From: Rhodoferax sp.
GTDB lineage: Bacteria > Pseudomonadota > Gammaproteobacteria > Burkholderiales > Burkholderiaceae_C
DNA: 38,311 nt
Direction: 5' to 3'
Assembly: GCA_008015235.1 (NCBI GenBank)
Contig: SSFF01000030.1
Location: forward strand, 1-38,311
The notes beneath the pieces are model-generated. The model did no database searches. It saw only the letters and a program-made list of their open reading frames with translations, and was not told where the DNA came from. Position numbers and translations under genes: made by a program. Positions 26,421-35,461 of the stretch are shown one piece after another. The number at the start of each line of letters is the position of its first letter. The first letter of the stretch is position 1.

Positions 26421-27040
26421 GGTGCAACCCCCAGCACGTAGACCTGCACACTCATCTCGGCCGGTTGCCGCGTGGCCGTGACTTGGACACTGCCCCAGCG
26501 CAGATGCGGCAAGGCCGCCTCCAGGTTCTGAACATAGCGCACCAAGTCCAGGTAGGGTCCAGCAACCCGCAACTCCAGCCCTTGTCGCGTCAGGCCCGGC
26601 ACAGCCGCCAGGTTAGTGGCGTCCTTGTCTGTCTCTTTCAGGGTGTGTGTTCCCAGCAAGGTCAGGTTGGGGTGCCGACGCAGGAACTGCACCAGCACCG
26701 GCTCCAGGGCCCGCCCAGCGCCAGACAAGGCCAGCTGGGACTGGATGGACTGGGCAACATCGGCAATCTCCTGTTCGGTCTGGGCAATGTCGTCCCGTAC
26801 GGCCTGGTTCAGGTCCACGGGCTTGCCAACCGCCTGCAACTCGGCCCGCAGACGGGCCAGTTCGGCGTTTTGGGTCACGTACTGCTGCTGCACCGCCTTG
26901 TAACGGTTTTCGGCAGGTGTCAGCCAGGCTACATCGGCCAGTGCCATCAGACACGCCAGAAGAGACACGAACAGGAAGGCCCGCTCCCGCAAGCTCAGCG
27001 AATCAATCTTGGCTGCCCACTGTATCCACCGTGCCTTCAT
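26417..27040 (-). CDS. mshJ: MSHA biogenesis protein MshJ (PilO/GspM-like)
   Basis: A bitopic inner-membrane protein of 207 residues. The membrane helix (about 22-41, AFLFVSLLACLMALADVAWL) is followed by a periplasmic coiled coil (about 48-95, with YKAVQQQYVTQNAELARLRAEL) and a compact ferredoxin-like domain that includes GLELRVAGPYLDLVRYVQNLEAALPHLRWGSV. This is the PilO/GspM layout; with the upstream PilN-like and MshI (PilM-like) proteins it would form the assembly platform. Both ends overlap the neighbouring genes by four bases. Confidence 0.85.
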   Translation of the reverse strand: MKARWIQWAAKIDSLSLRERAFLFVSLLACLMALADVAWLTPAENRYKAVQQQYVTQNAELARLRAELQAVGKPVDLNQAVRDDIAQTEQEIADVAQSIQSQLALSGAGRALEPVLVQFLRRHPNLTLLGTHTLKETDKDATNLAAVPGLTRQGLELRVAGPYLDLVRYVQNLEAALPHLRWGSVQVTATRQPAEMSVQVYVLGVAP

Positions 27041-27726
27041 GGTTTGCGCTCTCCGGGGGTGCCCTTGTTCGCAGACTGAAGCGGACGGGAATTCACCAAT
27101 TCAAATGACCACACCGGGCGTGCACCGGCCGGTGCTGCGCCTGGGCTGCTGGCCGTGGCGGCAGCGGGCGCGGCTGCAGCCACGCTTTGCACCTGCACAT
27201 CCGACAGTTGCAGGCCTTGCAGCAAGGGGTTGGTGGCCATGCGAACGACCCAATCATTCAGTGCCGCCGGCTCCAAGGTATAGCCCGCCACCTGGAATTT
27301 GCCTGCAGCCAGGGACACACCGGTGACCCACACCGGTGACGGCACGGTGCTGGCCAAGAAACGCAAGCGGTCGGAATAGGCATTGCCGGGCTCCAGCACG
27401 CCCTCCTGCAACGCAGCCAAAAGGGCGCGCCGCTGCGTCAGTTCCAGCCGACGCGCCTCGAGCTGTTGCGCCAAAGCGGCATCGGCTGGCTGGGCAGCCG
27501 CCTTGCTGCGCGCCAGGGCAAGCTGCAGGTTCTCAATGTCTCGGGACTGTGTCTGCATGGTGGCCTGGTACTGCAGTTGGGCGCTGTGCAGGTTCCAGGT
27601 CCAAGCCGCCACCAGCAGCCCCCCCAGGACCACAAACACCGCCAGACTGGCGGCCATGGTCTGGGCTGAAAAATACTTCTTCTGCGTCAGCAGAATCGGA
27701 GCACAGAGATTGATTTGCTGTGCCAT
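27037..27726 (-). CDS. PilN-like protein of the MSHA platform (often called MshI2)
   Basis: 229 residues. The N-terminus MAQQINLCAPILLTQKKYFSA resembles the conserved INL motif by which PilN binds the cytoplasmic PilM. One membrane helix follows (about 28-48), then a coiled coil (about 50-105, with QTQSRDIENLQLALARSK and QQLEARRLELTQRRALLAAL), and a small periplasmic domain (about 120-190, VWVTGVSLAAGKFQVAGYTLEPAALNDWV) with an Ala/Pro-rich linker near the end. I used ATG 27726, two bases after the mshI stop; a GTG at 27732 is an alternative. It sits in the pilM-pilN-pilO order (mshI, this gene, mshJ), which supports the call. Confidence 0.82.
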   Translation of the reverse strand: MAQQINLCAPILLTQKKYFSAQTMAASLAVFVVLGGLLVAAWTWNLHSAQLQYQATMQTQSRDIENLQLALARSKAAAQPADAALAQQLEARRLELTQRRALLAALQEGVLEPGNAYSDRLRFLASTVPSPVWVTGVSLAAGKFQVAGYTLEPAALNDWVVRMATNPLLQGLQLSDVQVQSVAAAAPAAATASSPGAAPAGARPVWSFELVNSRPLQSANKGTPGERKP

Positions 27727-27728
27727 GC

Positions 27729-28802
27729 TCACAGTGCCCTGGTTTCATTGCGCAAAAGCACGCCCAGCAATGGCCAGCACTCCATGCGGTCCCCCTCTGG
27801 CAATTTCTCCCAGCCCGGGAACAGTGCCGACACATCCATGGCCTGTACAGATTGCCCCAGATCGCGGGTCAGCCACTGGGCCATTTCTTGCGAACGGGCC
27901 CCTGCCGCAACGCGCACACTGTCCAGTGGCAACGCAGACCAGCTGCGGTCCCACAGGTCCAAGGAACGCTGCAGCTCGACCAGCACACGCTGGTGTGGTT
28001 CCTGCCCCGCTGCGGAGTAATCCACCGAGCCCGCCGAATAGTCGGCCCCGTACGACGCCCCTTGCACGGCATAGTCGGGAACATACTCCGTGACAGGCAC
28101 AAAGCCCTGCCCTACCGAACCGACTGCTGCCGCACCTTCGCCCATCCAGGACATGGTCATGAAGCCCGGTGGCAAGTCCAGACGGCGGGTCAGGAACAGC
28201 TCGTCGTTGGCACTGATGGTCAGCACACCCTGTCGATCGTCGGCCACGGTCAACAATGCACTGGCACGGTCAGCACGTTGGGCCTGACGGGCGATCGCGG
28301 ATTGCAAATTGCGTTGCGCCGTTTCCTGGACATCGATCGTGCGCACGTCCCACTTCATGCGGTCGCTCAAATCCAGCATTTCCCGCACTTGCGCATTGGC
28401 CACCGCGACCACGAACAATTGCTCGTGGCCCTTGTGCTGACCATCCCCCACCTTGAGCACATCGAGCGTCATGTCGTCGATGTGGGCATTGACCAGCTCC
28501 TTGACCATGTAGCGTGCGGCTGCACGCATTTCCTCGGGGGGCACCTTGGGAGCGTCTATCTGGAGAAACTGGTACTGCTCGGGGCGCAACATGCCCGTGA
28601 CCGATGCGCCGCGCAGACCCAATGACGCGAGCCTGTGGGCGAAAGTCTCCAGGGAGTCGTCGCCCCGACGCTCCACGCCCGCCGCCTTGATCTCGAATGC
28701 ACCTTGGGCATTGGCACGCGCCAGTACGTAGCCCAGCACGCCACCGGTCCAGGAGACGATGAGTTGGTTTCCGCTATGTCGACGGGTCCAGGGCCAGCGC
28801 AC
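27729..28802 (-). CDS. mshI: MSHA biogenesis protein MshI (PilM-like)
   Basis: A 357-residue cytoplasmic protein with the actin-like layout of PilM-type assembly proteins, though the nucleotide motifs are poorly conserved, as is common in MshI. Recognisable parts are APKVPPEEMRAAARYMVKEL, VAVANAQVREMLDLSDRM and VDVQETAQRNLQSAI in the first half, and the second subdomain with ASALLTVADDRQGVLTISANDELFLTRRL. An insertion rich in Tyr, Ser and Gly (about residues 235-270) separates the last part. The start is GTG 28802 with a GAGG about 9 bases upstream. A 134-base gap precedes it, with an intergenic repeat, so mshI probably opens a second transcript: mshI, pilN-like, mshJ, K, L, M, N. Confidence 0.83.
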   Translation of the reverse strand: MRWPWTRRHSGNQLIVSWTGGVLGYVLARANAQGAFEIKAAGVERRGDDSLETFAHRLASLGLRGASVTGMLRPEQYQFLQIDAPKVPPEEMRAAARYMVKELVNAHIDDMTLDVLKVGDGQHKGHEQLFVVAVANAQVREMLDLSDRMKWDVRTIDVQETAQRNLQSAIARQAQRADRASALLTVADDRQGVLTISANDELFLTRRLDLPPGFMTMSWMGEGAAAVGSVGQGFVPVTEYVPDYAVQGASYGADYSAGSVDYSAAGQEPHQRVLVELQRSLDLWDRSWSALPLDSVRVAAGARSQEMAQWLTRDLGQSVQAMDVSALFPGWEKLPEGDRMECWPLLGVLLRNETRAL

Positions 28803-28878
28803 GCCTACAACCTCGCACCAGCACTGCCGGGCATGTGCCCATTAACAATTGCATACATAAATCGCATTATTCACCAAG

Positions 28879-28899
28879 ATGCTCTTATTTTCATAGCTG
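28879..28899. repeat. Short repeat, copy 2 (ATGCT-9-ATAGCTG)
   Basis: It has the same spacing as the copy at 22099-22119, with a different AT-rich centre, and is followed by GTTGCGC. It lies in the only sizeable gap within the msh block, between mshQ and mshI. Confidence 0.45.
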
Positions 28900-28936
28900 G
28901 TTGCGCAATAACGACGCGGGCACTCCCCCGTTTTTA

Positions 28937-31900
28937 TCAGTAATTTTCACGGCGGTAGATCAGAGGGCTCTTGTAGACACCAAAGGTTGCTCGGGCGCAT
29001 GGCATGTCATCCCGAGCCCCTGTGGCACCCGTTTGGCCCATGCAATTGCCGTGATTGTCCTTCAGGTAATCTGGCACGTTCAGTATGACATCGGCCCAGC
29101 CTCCATTGCTGGGCGCTGTGAATCCGAGCGCCAGATTCCCGCCCACCAGTGTGGACCCCATGCTCCTGGTTGTGTCACTGCTGGACAGTTTGTTCTTGCC
29201 AGCAACCGGATAAAAGTACACATTTGCAGCACCATCCGGGCTCTCACCCGTTGCAAGGGTACGCCCGGCAGGGACAGTGAGCGGGGTGCAACTGTCGTCG
29301 GCGTTGCGGACAAAGGCGCTTCCGTTCCAGAATTGCGCCTGAATTGGCAAGGCCAAAGCCAGACGCTCAGAACCATAAGCGTTTTGCATGCGCACCCGAC
29401 CAAACCGTAGCAGCGCAGGTGCAGTACTCACCGTGGCAGCCGATGCCATCGTAACGCCATCGGCGTCCGCAGGCCATGCTGTAACGGAGACCGAAGTCTC
29501 TCCGACCAAGGCGGTGGGGCGACTGATTTGGTGCTGCGCCGTCGTGATATTGGCAACACCGTTGCTCCATGTCCCCACCGGCACCACCGGGGTACCTGCT
29601 GTTGTTGCAACCGCAAGGACTGCGCCCGTTGGCAAGGTCGCGCTGGTTCCAAAACGCAAGCCCGTGGTAACGCTTGTATCGGTCCAAGACCAGCCACTGG
29701 CACTGATGCGTGCAAACTTACCGCTGTAATTCTGGGTGGTAACAGGCGTTGCAGCGCCATTGACCGCGGTCAGGGTGAAGCGTGTGTTGAATCCTGCAGG
29801 GTTTGCGAAATAGGTGAAGTCGGTCGGCGTATACCCCGCCCCCGCTGCGGGGTGCACAGTACAACCCGCCACCGGTGCGGCCGTTGTCACCACGAAATGA
29901 TCGGGAATGAAGCGCCCGAGAGAGGCCGCCGTATTGCCGATGTGGCACCCGTACTTGCCGGTACTGCCCACCAGTGCAGTGGACAGGTTGTTGTTGCTGG
30001 TGGTGTCGGTCACACAGTCGCAGGTACCGGTTGCGGTACAGGTGCCTGGCTGGTCGACCGAGGTAAATGTCTCATCCCGGTACGCGCCAGCCGCCAGGTA
30101 AAGGTAGCCCGCTTCGGAATAGGTTGCATTGTTGCTGGGGTTCGGGGACGCGTTCACAGGCAGGCTGGTCAATCCCAGCGTGCCCACCACGCCACCTGCG
30201 GCCTGTGTCGTGTCCTGGCTGGTCACCTGTGCCGAAAGCTTGGCCGTATCCAAACTTGCGTTCGCCGAATACCCGGTCGTTGTGGTGCCATAGAGCGTGA
30301 AGGAGGTACCAGCCTTCACCACGGGCGTGGAGCTTGCGGACGGAGGTGTCGCATTGGCACCGGTTACCAGGGTGATGGACGGTGGACGGATGGCAAAGTT
30401 GTCCGTGGAACATGCTGCCGCAGACGCCCCCTGCTGTACCCGCACCCGCACGTTCGGACGGGCCTGCGCGTAGGTAAAGCTGGCGGTCTTGCGACCATTG
30501 ACCAGGGTGACGCTTTGTGCCGTAGTCAGACCAGTCCCCGACGGGCAATCGGTAGCCGACGAGTCCACTAAATCCACGTTGACAGCCGAGTTGACAGCCG
30601 TATTCACGCTGCTGCCGGTCAAGGCCAGGATATCCACATTGAACGCTGTGCCTGCCATCTTGGTGAACAGACGTGTCTTCGGGTTCGCGCCCACCTCGAC
30701 AGCATCGAAGTTGCAGGATGCCGAGGCGAACGTCATGCTACAGGTCTGGGTACTTCCGTTGTAGCACTTGGCACTGTTGGCCGCCAACGGTGAGGCACTG
30801 CCGACGCCCAATGTCACGGTACTCGGTGCCCCCACTCCCAAAGAGCGCGTCGTCACCCCACCGGAAAAGGTAAAAGTGTCCCCACCCGTCCACCCGGTCG
30901 GGGTCAGTTGCACAGTGACCGATCCGGTATACAGGCTGGTACAACTGGAATTGAGACAGGCTTTGACAGTGACCGTTTCTGGCGTGCAGACGGACCCGGT
31001 TCCGTCATGCTCGATGCGGATATGGTCGTACGTTCCTGAACAATTGCGCCCCAAGGTCATGTCGGCCTGGACTTCGGAGGCTGAAAGCTCATAGTTGTAC
31101 AGTTTGACCTCGTCGATATTTCCACGGAAGTTGCGCTCGGATATCAGGGCACAACCGGATCCAGTGGCTATGTCTCCCCCGATGTAGAACTTGCAGCTGT
31201 TTTGCTGCAGAGTGCCGGTCCAGTTGTTGGTGTTGGTGTCCTGCACGCCATTGATGTAGATGCGCTGTCGGCCCGCGCCTGTGGCCGAGCTGAAGGTGAT
31301 GGCCACATGGGTCCATTGGTTCAACGGAATCGACGTGGAGGAGGTGAGCGTCGCGGCATTCCACCACCAATAGAGCTTGCCGCTGGAGTCGACGTGGAAT
31401 TCGTAGTTCACGTCATTGGAAAGCACGCTGTACAGCCCACTGGAGGGGTACGCCGTCAGGTAAATCCATGCCGATGCCGACAGTTTGTCGGTATAGCCGA
31501 ACAAGGTGCTGGCAGGGACCTCGACCACCGCATTTCCGTCAAATCTTCCGGCGTTGCAAAACCCACCAACGACCGAGGAATTCTGGGCGGCAATAGTGGG
31601 CGATGGTGCAATGACATTGGTAGTCGTCGACGCACCCGACAGCACCCTTCTGCCATGCAAACCTGTTGTCCCGGTGTCAAGAACTTCTCCCGTAGCCCCC
31701 GTCCAACTGCTGACGGTTTCATCCATCTTGTAGTGCGTGACCGCACCAGCCAAAACCAAAACACTGGCACTGCCGGAACTTGCCCCCGGGGCCGTGACCG
31801 TATTGCTAAGCACCCCCTGGCTGACCAGATTGACCGCCAGGGTCAATTGCGCACTGCCGCCCGCGGGAATGATCGGTATTGACCAGGTCACCGTCTGACC

Positions 31901-33097
31901 GGAAACCGCCACCGTGCCCGTAGTGGGTGCCGCCGTCGAGTACGTCATGCCACTGGGCAGCACATCGGTCACCGTGGCATTCAGGATATCCGTGGCCAAA
32001 GGATTGTTGTACACGATGGCAAAGGTGATCACATCCCCAACACGCCCCGCACCGGAGCTGGCCGTCTTGGTCAGTGCCGGTCCCAGAGTTGTGAATGTCA
32101 GGTCACTGCCATAGGTCGTACCGAGCGCACTCACCACCTTGACCCGGAAGTGGTACAGCGTACTGGGGCTCAGTCCAGAAATATCCGCCTGCACGGCATT
32201 TCCGGTAGTTCCCGCACTGATGGCGAAGGGCGTAGCGTTGACGCTGGAACCGTAAGCGGTCGTCAATCCATACTCAAACGTGACTGTTGCGGAGGCATCG
32301 ACCGCATTCACGGTGGCGTTGAGTCGGGCGGCCGCACCGGTAACCAAGGTGGCGGCCTGGGTTGTGCCTGATGGCGGCACCTGGTACGTTAAGACCAGCG
32401 ATCCATCGGCACCATCGCCGCCCGACCGGTTGGTATTACTCCCAGCATAACCACCACACCCGCCGCCGCCAGCCACAGTGGCTGTGTTGGTGCAACTTCC
32501 CGAGCTGGTACGGCCCGCAGCACCTGTGCCCCCCCCGACATTGGTACCGGTGCCCGGACTTGCTCCTGAGGCATTCCCACCAGAGCCCGCACTGCCTGCC
32601 CCTCCGCCGCCTGCACCGCCGGTGGTGCCAGCAACGCCCGCGGCACCATTTCCTCCGGCATATACGGTGTCGCCCACTCCGCCGGCAGTAGAGCCAACTC
32701 CACCCGCGCCCACGGTGTTGTTTCCCGAAGCGAGGGCACCTCCGGCACCGCCTTTCGCCACCACCGAGGTCCCACCAAACGAACTGTCCCCACCTGCTGC
32801 ACCAGCAGCAGTCGTTCCCGCTCCGCCAGTTCCTACAACGATGGCATACGAGTTTCCAGCGGTGACTGCCAGTACTTTCTTTGCATACTGACCGCCTGCA
32901 CCACCACCACCTTGGGAGGGGTTTCCGGTGGCGCCACCTCCGCCGCCACCTGCCCCCCAGGCTTCTACCGTGACCGACGTTACCCCGGCAGGCGCAACCC
33001 AAGTCGTGCTGCTGGAATAAGTCTGCGTGGTCGCAGCAGCCCCAATGGGAAGCACCGCACCCAAAATCGCCAAAATCCAGCACAAGAATCGCTGCAT
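28937..33097 (-). CDS. mshQ: MshQ-like giant surface protein with Gly-rich, FN3-like, DUF11 and LamG domains
   Basis: 1386 residues, by far the largest gene here. In order: a signal peptide (about 1-22); a Gly/Ala-rich region (about 45-235) with many Gly runs, preceded by a small beta domain (TTWVAPAGVTSVTVEAWGAG); an FN3-like domain (about 240-338, SPSTLYHFRVKVVSALGTTY); a DUF11-type repeat (about 340-450, VGDVITFAIVYNNPLATDIL); a LamG/concanavalin-like domain (about 455-685, with TDKLSASAWIYL and WTHVAITFSSATG); and a long Cys-containing C-terminal region as in MshQ (DUF6701-type). Such a composition suggests a secreted, possibly pilus-tip adhesin that binds glycans or surfaces; the binding role is inference. 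ATG 33097 follows GGAG, two bases after the mshP stop; GTG 33103 is an alternative. Confidence 0.88.
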   Translation of the reverse strand: MQRFLCWILAILGAVLPIGAAATTQTYSSSTTWVAPAGVTSVTVEAWGAGGGGGGATGNPSQGGGGAGGQYAKKVLAVTAGNSYAIVVGTGGAGTTAAGAAGGDSSFGGTSVVAKGGAGGALASGNNTVGAGGVGSTAGGVGDTVYAGGNGAAGVAGTTGGAGGGGAGSAGSGGNASGASPGTGTNVGGGTGAAGRTSSGSCTNTATVAGGGGCGGYAGSNTNRSGGDGADGSLVLTYQVPPSGTTQAATLVTGAAARLNATVNAVDASATVTFEYGLTTAYGSSVNATPFAISAGTTGNAVQADISGLSPSTLYHFRVKVVSALGTTYGSDLTFTTLGPALTKTASSGAGRVGDVITFAIVYNNPLATDILNATVTDVLPSGMTYSTAAPTTGTVAVSGQTVTWSIPIIPAGGSAQLTLAVNLVSQGVLSNTVTAPGASSGSASVLVLAGAVTHYKMDETVSSWTGATGEVLDTGTTGLHGRRVLSGASTTTNVIAPSPTIAAQNSSVVGGFCNAGRFDGNAVVEVPASTLFGYTDKLSASAWIYLTAYPSSGLYSVLSNDVNYEFHVDSSGKLYWWWNAATLTSSTSIPLNQWTHVAITFSSATGAGRQRIYINGVQDTNTNNWTGTLQQNSCKFYIGGDIATGSGCALISERNFRGNIDEVKLYNYELSASEVQADMTLGRNCSGTYDHIRIEHDGTGSVCTPETVTVKACLNSSCTSLYTGSVTVQLTPTGWTGGDTFTFSGGVTTRSLGVGAPSTVTLGVGSASPLAANSAKCYNGSTQTCSMTFASASCNFDAVEVGANPKTRLFTKMAGTAFNVDILALTGSSVNTAVNSAVNVDLVDSSATDCPSGTGLTTAQSVTLVNGRKTASFTYAQARPNVRVRVQQGASAAACSTDNFAIRPPSITLVTGANATPPSASSTPVVKAGTSFTLYGTTTTGYSANASLDTAKLSAQVTSQDTTQAAGGVVGTLGLTSLPVNASPNPSNNATYSEAGYLYLAAGAYRDETFTSVDQPGTCTATGTCDCVTDTTSNNNLSTALVGSTGKYGCHIGNTAASLGRFIPDHFVVTTAAPVAGCTVHPAAGAGYTPTDFTYFANPAGFNTRFTLTAVNGAATPVTTQNYSGKFARISASGWSWTDTSVTTGLRFGTSATLPTGAVLAVATTAGTPVVPVGTWSNGVANITTAQHQISRPTALVGETSVSVTAWPADADGVTMASAATVSTAPALLRFGRVRMQNAYGSERLALALPIQAQFWNGSAFVRNADDSCTPLTVPAGRTLATGESPDGAANVYFYPVAGKNKLSSSDTTRSMGSTLVGGNLALGFTAPSNGGWADVILNVPDYLKDNHGNCMGQTGATGARDDMPCARATFGVYKSPLIYRRENY

Positions 33098-33099
33098 CG

Positions 33100-33492
33100 T
33101 CACCGCTCCATGCTTGCAGACAGACTGCGTTCCACGTACCCCAGGCTACCAGGTGCACCACTCTGCGCTACTGCCTGAAAGCGCAAGATTGTCACTGTAC
33201 CGCTGCCTTCCGTATATGCAGTAGGGCTGCAAGTCACATTGACGGCGAAGCCCTGCACAGTCAATGCGGTGGGTGACGCTGGACAGGCTGATGCGGTAAC
33301 CGAAGAAATACCCCATTCCAGACCCGCCCTGGCAGCCCAGTATGCGCGCGTGCCTTGCATGTCCTGCGCCGATGTGAGCTGCTGGGTATTGGAGAAGGCC
33401 AGCATGTAGCTGCCCAAGGCCGCCAGCACGACCACCAGGAAGATGGCGGCGACGGCGGCAAAGCCTTGTTGCGACTTGAGGCGTGTACTCAT
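33100..33492 (-). CDS. mshP: MSHA minor pilin MshP (PilX/GspK-like)
   Basis: 130 residues. A short leader ending in QQG is followed by the hydrophobic helix FAAVAAIFLVVVLAALGSYM, so processing after the Gly by prepilin peptidase is likely. The mature residue 5 is Ala, not the Glu found in the other pilins here, as in PilX/GspK-type subunits that start the fibre tip. The helix continues with NTQQLTSAQDMQGTRAYWAARAGLEWG, the PilX-like signature. A small domain with two Cys (about residues 70 and 87) follows. It overlaps mshO by four bases and directly precedes mshQ, which suggests that the two act together at the tip. Confidence 0.85.
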   Translation of the reverse strand: MSTRLKSQQGFAAVAAIFLVVVLAALGSYMLAFSNTQQLTSAQDMQGTRAYWAARAGLEWGISSVTASACPASPTALTVQGFAVNVTCSPTAYTEGSGTVTILRFQAVAQSGAPGSLGYVERSLSASMER

Positions 33493-34301
33493 GGGGTATT
33501 GTTCACATGGACTTCATGTTGGAGACTGACCGTTTCTCCACTGTCCGTCAACTGCAGGCTCATGCGCACGAGCGCATTGCGCTCCAAGTCCGAACCACTG
33601 TAGTCAAAATTGCACGCCGACACATGGTTTGCCAACACTGCAGTGCTTGTGCCCGATGTCGGGCAACTGCCTGGCAGGGCATAGGGCAAGGCCTTGGTAT
33701 AACGCAGCAGTTGCCCCCCGGTACAGACATAGCCCACCACGGGTGCAGCCGCGGGCACAACATGAAAGCGGTTGCTACCCGAAGGCAAGGGAAAGCGCGT
33801 GGCTGCGATGCCGATTGTAGTTTCCAGCGGAGTGCCGGTCTCTGTGGGTGCAGCACTCACGACCGCTGTGTTGTCGTTGGCATAGGCGTCAGAGCCCGCA
33901 ATTCCCAGGTTGTAGACCACTACGATGTCACCGGCTGCAATTTGCTGGTCTGACGGACGTGCCGCGTTGGACCCCAACTCACGGAAGCTGGTGGTGCTGG
34001 CTGAAAAGTCCAAGGCGCCGGCACCGGTCTCCCGGTAGCGCCCTCCGGTCTTGGTGGGAATGAATTCCACGCACTGACTGGCCGGCGTACGTACGCTATT
34101 AGGCAGCGCGGCATGAATGTCGCGGGCCATCCGCCGCACAGTGGTGTCGGCAATGTCCGTCAACCCCGCCCGGCGTGCACTGGCAAAGTAAGCGTCGATG
34201 GGGCCCCGCATGAAAACTGCCACCATGCCACCGACCACCCCCAGAATGACGATTACCATGATCAACTCGACCAAGGTGAATCCGCGGTACCGCGTGCGCA
34301 T
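33489..34301 (-). CDS. mshO: MSHA minor pilin MshO (PilW/GspJ-like)
   Basis: A 270-residue type IV pilin-like protein with a short basic leader ending in RYRG, then FTLVELIMVIVILGVVGGMVAV, with the conserved Glu5. The large C-terminal domain is beta-rich and starts with VRRMARDIHAALPNSVR, as in MshO. Its Cys residues (CVEF, CTGG, SCPT, ACNF) could form disulfides. It starts one base after the mshD stop and overlaps the mshP start by four bases. Confidence 0.9.
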   Translation of the reverse strand: MRTRYRGFTLVELIMVIVILGVVGGMVAVFMRGPIDAYFASARRAGLTDIADTTVRRMARDIHAALPNSVRTPASQCVEFIPTKTGGRYRETGAGALDFSASTTSFRELGSNAARPSDQQIAAGDIVVVYNLGIAGSDAYANDNTAVVSAAPTETGTPLETTIGIAATRFPLPSGSNRFHVVPAAAPVVGYVCTGGQLLRYTKALPYALPGSCPTSGTSTAVLANHVSACNFDYSGSDLERNALVRMSLQLTDSGETVSLQHEVHVNNTP

Positions 34302-34302
34302 G

Positions 34303-34809
34303 TCAGTAGTTCCCCCGGTAACCTACCAACACGACATTCCCGCCGTTCCAGCCCACTGTGACTGTGACTGCCTTCAGGTTCACAGTGCCCCCGCCTGTGA
34401 CTGGAGCAGGTGAGCCGACAGCAACGGACACGTTGTACCCCCCCAAGCCAGGTACAGCGGCCCCTGTAACATCGGTCACGCCGCCAGCAGTGGCGAAACT
34501 GTTGTAGTCATCGACATCGTCCCAGAGATTACGCGTTGCCTCTTGATCTGCAGCGATGCGGCTGGCCGGGCAAACTGGGGCCGCAGGTGGAGCCAGTGTC
34601 GCCGTGTCCGGGTCGCAATACTCCTTGAGCAATATTTCTTCCAGCATGGATTCGGCCACTGCTACCGCCTGTTTCTGCACCATCGGGTCAGCCGAGGAGC
34701 GCACCACGGTATTGCTGACCAGCAGTATGCCGACCAGGCCCGCGCTGACGACCACGATGAAGATAATGACTTCGATGAGCGTGAAGCCGCCAGAGGTGCG
34801 CCTAGTCAT
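34303..34809 (-). CDS. mshD: MSHA minor pilin MshD (PilV/GspI-like)
   Basis: 168 residues. The leader MTRRTSGG is followed by FTLIEVIIFIVVVSAGLVGILLV, with Glu5 conserved; the segment QKQAVAVAESMLEEILLKEY is typical of MshD/PilV. Two Cys (in KEYCDP and APVCPA) may pair. ATG 34809 overlaps the end of mshC by eight bases; an in-frame ATG six bases upstream (34815) is an alternative and follows AGGG. The open frame further upstream is a shadow of mshC. Confidence 0.88.
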   Translation of the reverse strand: MTRRTSGGFTLIEVIIFIVVVSAGLVGILLVSNTVVRSSADPMVQKQAVAVAESMLEEILLKEYCDPDTATLAPPAAPVCPASRIAADQEATRNLWDDVDDYNSFATAGGVTDVTGAAVPGLGGYNVSVAVGSPAPVTGGGTVNLKAVTVTVGWNGGNVVLVGYRGNY

Positions 34810-35308
34810 GCACATACCCTGTAGCGGCTTCGACCGTGATCGTTCGCCCAGAACCGGTGACAGTAACCGTGCGCGAGGCAACCAGCACAGCACCGTTGGA
34901 ATCCAGCGGCTGGCCCAGGGCATCGAATGCCACCGTTGCCGGAACCGGTGAATAACTTACGTTGGCTGGCGCGGCAAGACTGGTTTTCCCATCAGGGCCA
35001 TTGAGCGCCGCCGCCCCCGGGCAGGCACCCGTACCAGCAGCCGCAGCAATGGTGAGCGTCAGACTGTTGGCCGTGTAAGCCACGCAGACCTGCCGGCGTT
35101 GGGCAATGGCTGTTTTCTGTGCATAGCGCAGGTAGGCCATCGTCACGTCATGCAGTCCGCGTGCATCGAAATCACTGCGATTGAAAATACGGGGGGCTGC
35201 ATAGGCAGCCAGAATACCTAGCAGCACCATCACCATGACGAGCTCAACCAGTGTGAACCCGCGCGCGAACTGCACACCGATGTGCTTACGCACGGTGTAA
35301 CGGTTCAT
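34802..35308 (-). CDS. mshC: MSHA minor pilin MshC (GspH-like)
   Basis: 168 residues. The leader ends in FARG and the mature helix reads FTLVELVMVMVLLGILAAYAAPRIF, with Glu5 conserved. The segment DARGLHDVTMAYLRYAQKTAIAQRRQVCVAYT is the GspH/MshC signature, and the C-terminal domain is beta-rich. ATG 35308 (MNRYTVRKHIG) gives a normal leader length; the open frame beyond it runs antisense to the start of the plus-strand ligase gene. It is the first gene of the mshC-D-O-P-Q unit, divergent from the 35462 gene with 153 bases between the starts. Confidence 0.88.
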   Translation of the reverse strand: MNRYTVRKHIGVQFARGFTLVELVMVMVLLGILAAYAAPRIFNRSDFDARGLHDVTMAYLRYAQKTAIAQRRQVCVAYTANSLTLTIAAAAGTGACPGAAALNGPDGKTSLAAPANVSYSPVPATVAFDALGQPLDSNGAVLVASRTVTVTGSGRTITVEAATGYVHD

Positions 35309-35461
35309 GGTTACAGGTCCAGCTTCCATTGCCAATGTGTGTGCGAGTGTTGCTACCGAATCTGTAGCCACCAATGATTCGGAGTGTGCGTTCCATTGTA
35401 GGGCCACACATTTCACTTGACGGAACTGGAATCCCACAAGGCACGCATCTATGATCACGCC

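Noticed and set aside
29528..30571. 347-aa plus-strand open frame opposite mshQ
   Set aside because: It is Arg/Cys/Gly-rich, with no domain, and lies wholly inside a gene with clear domains on the other strand.
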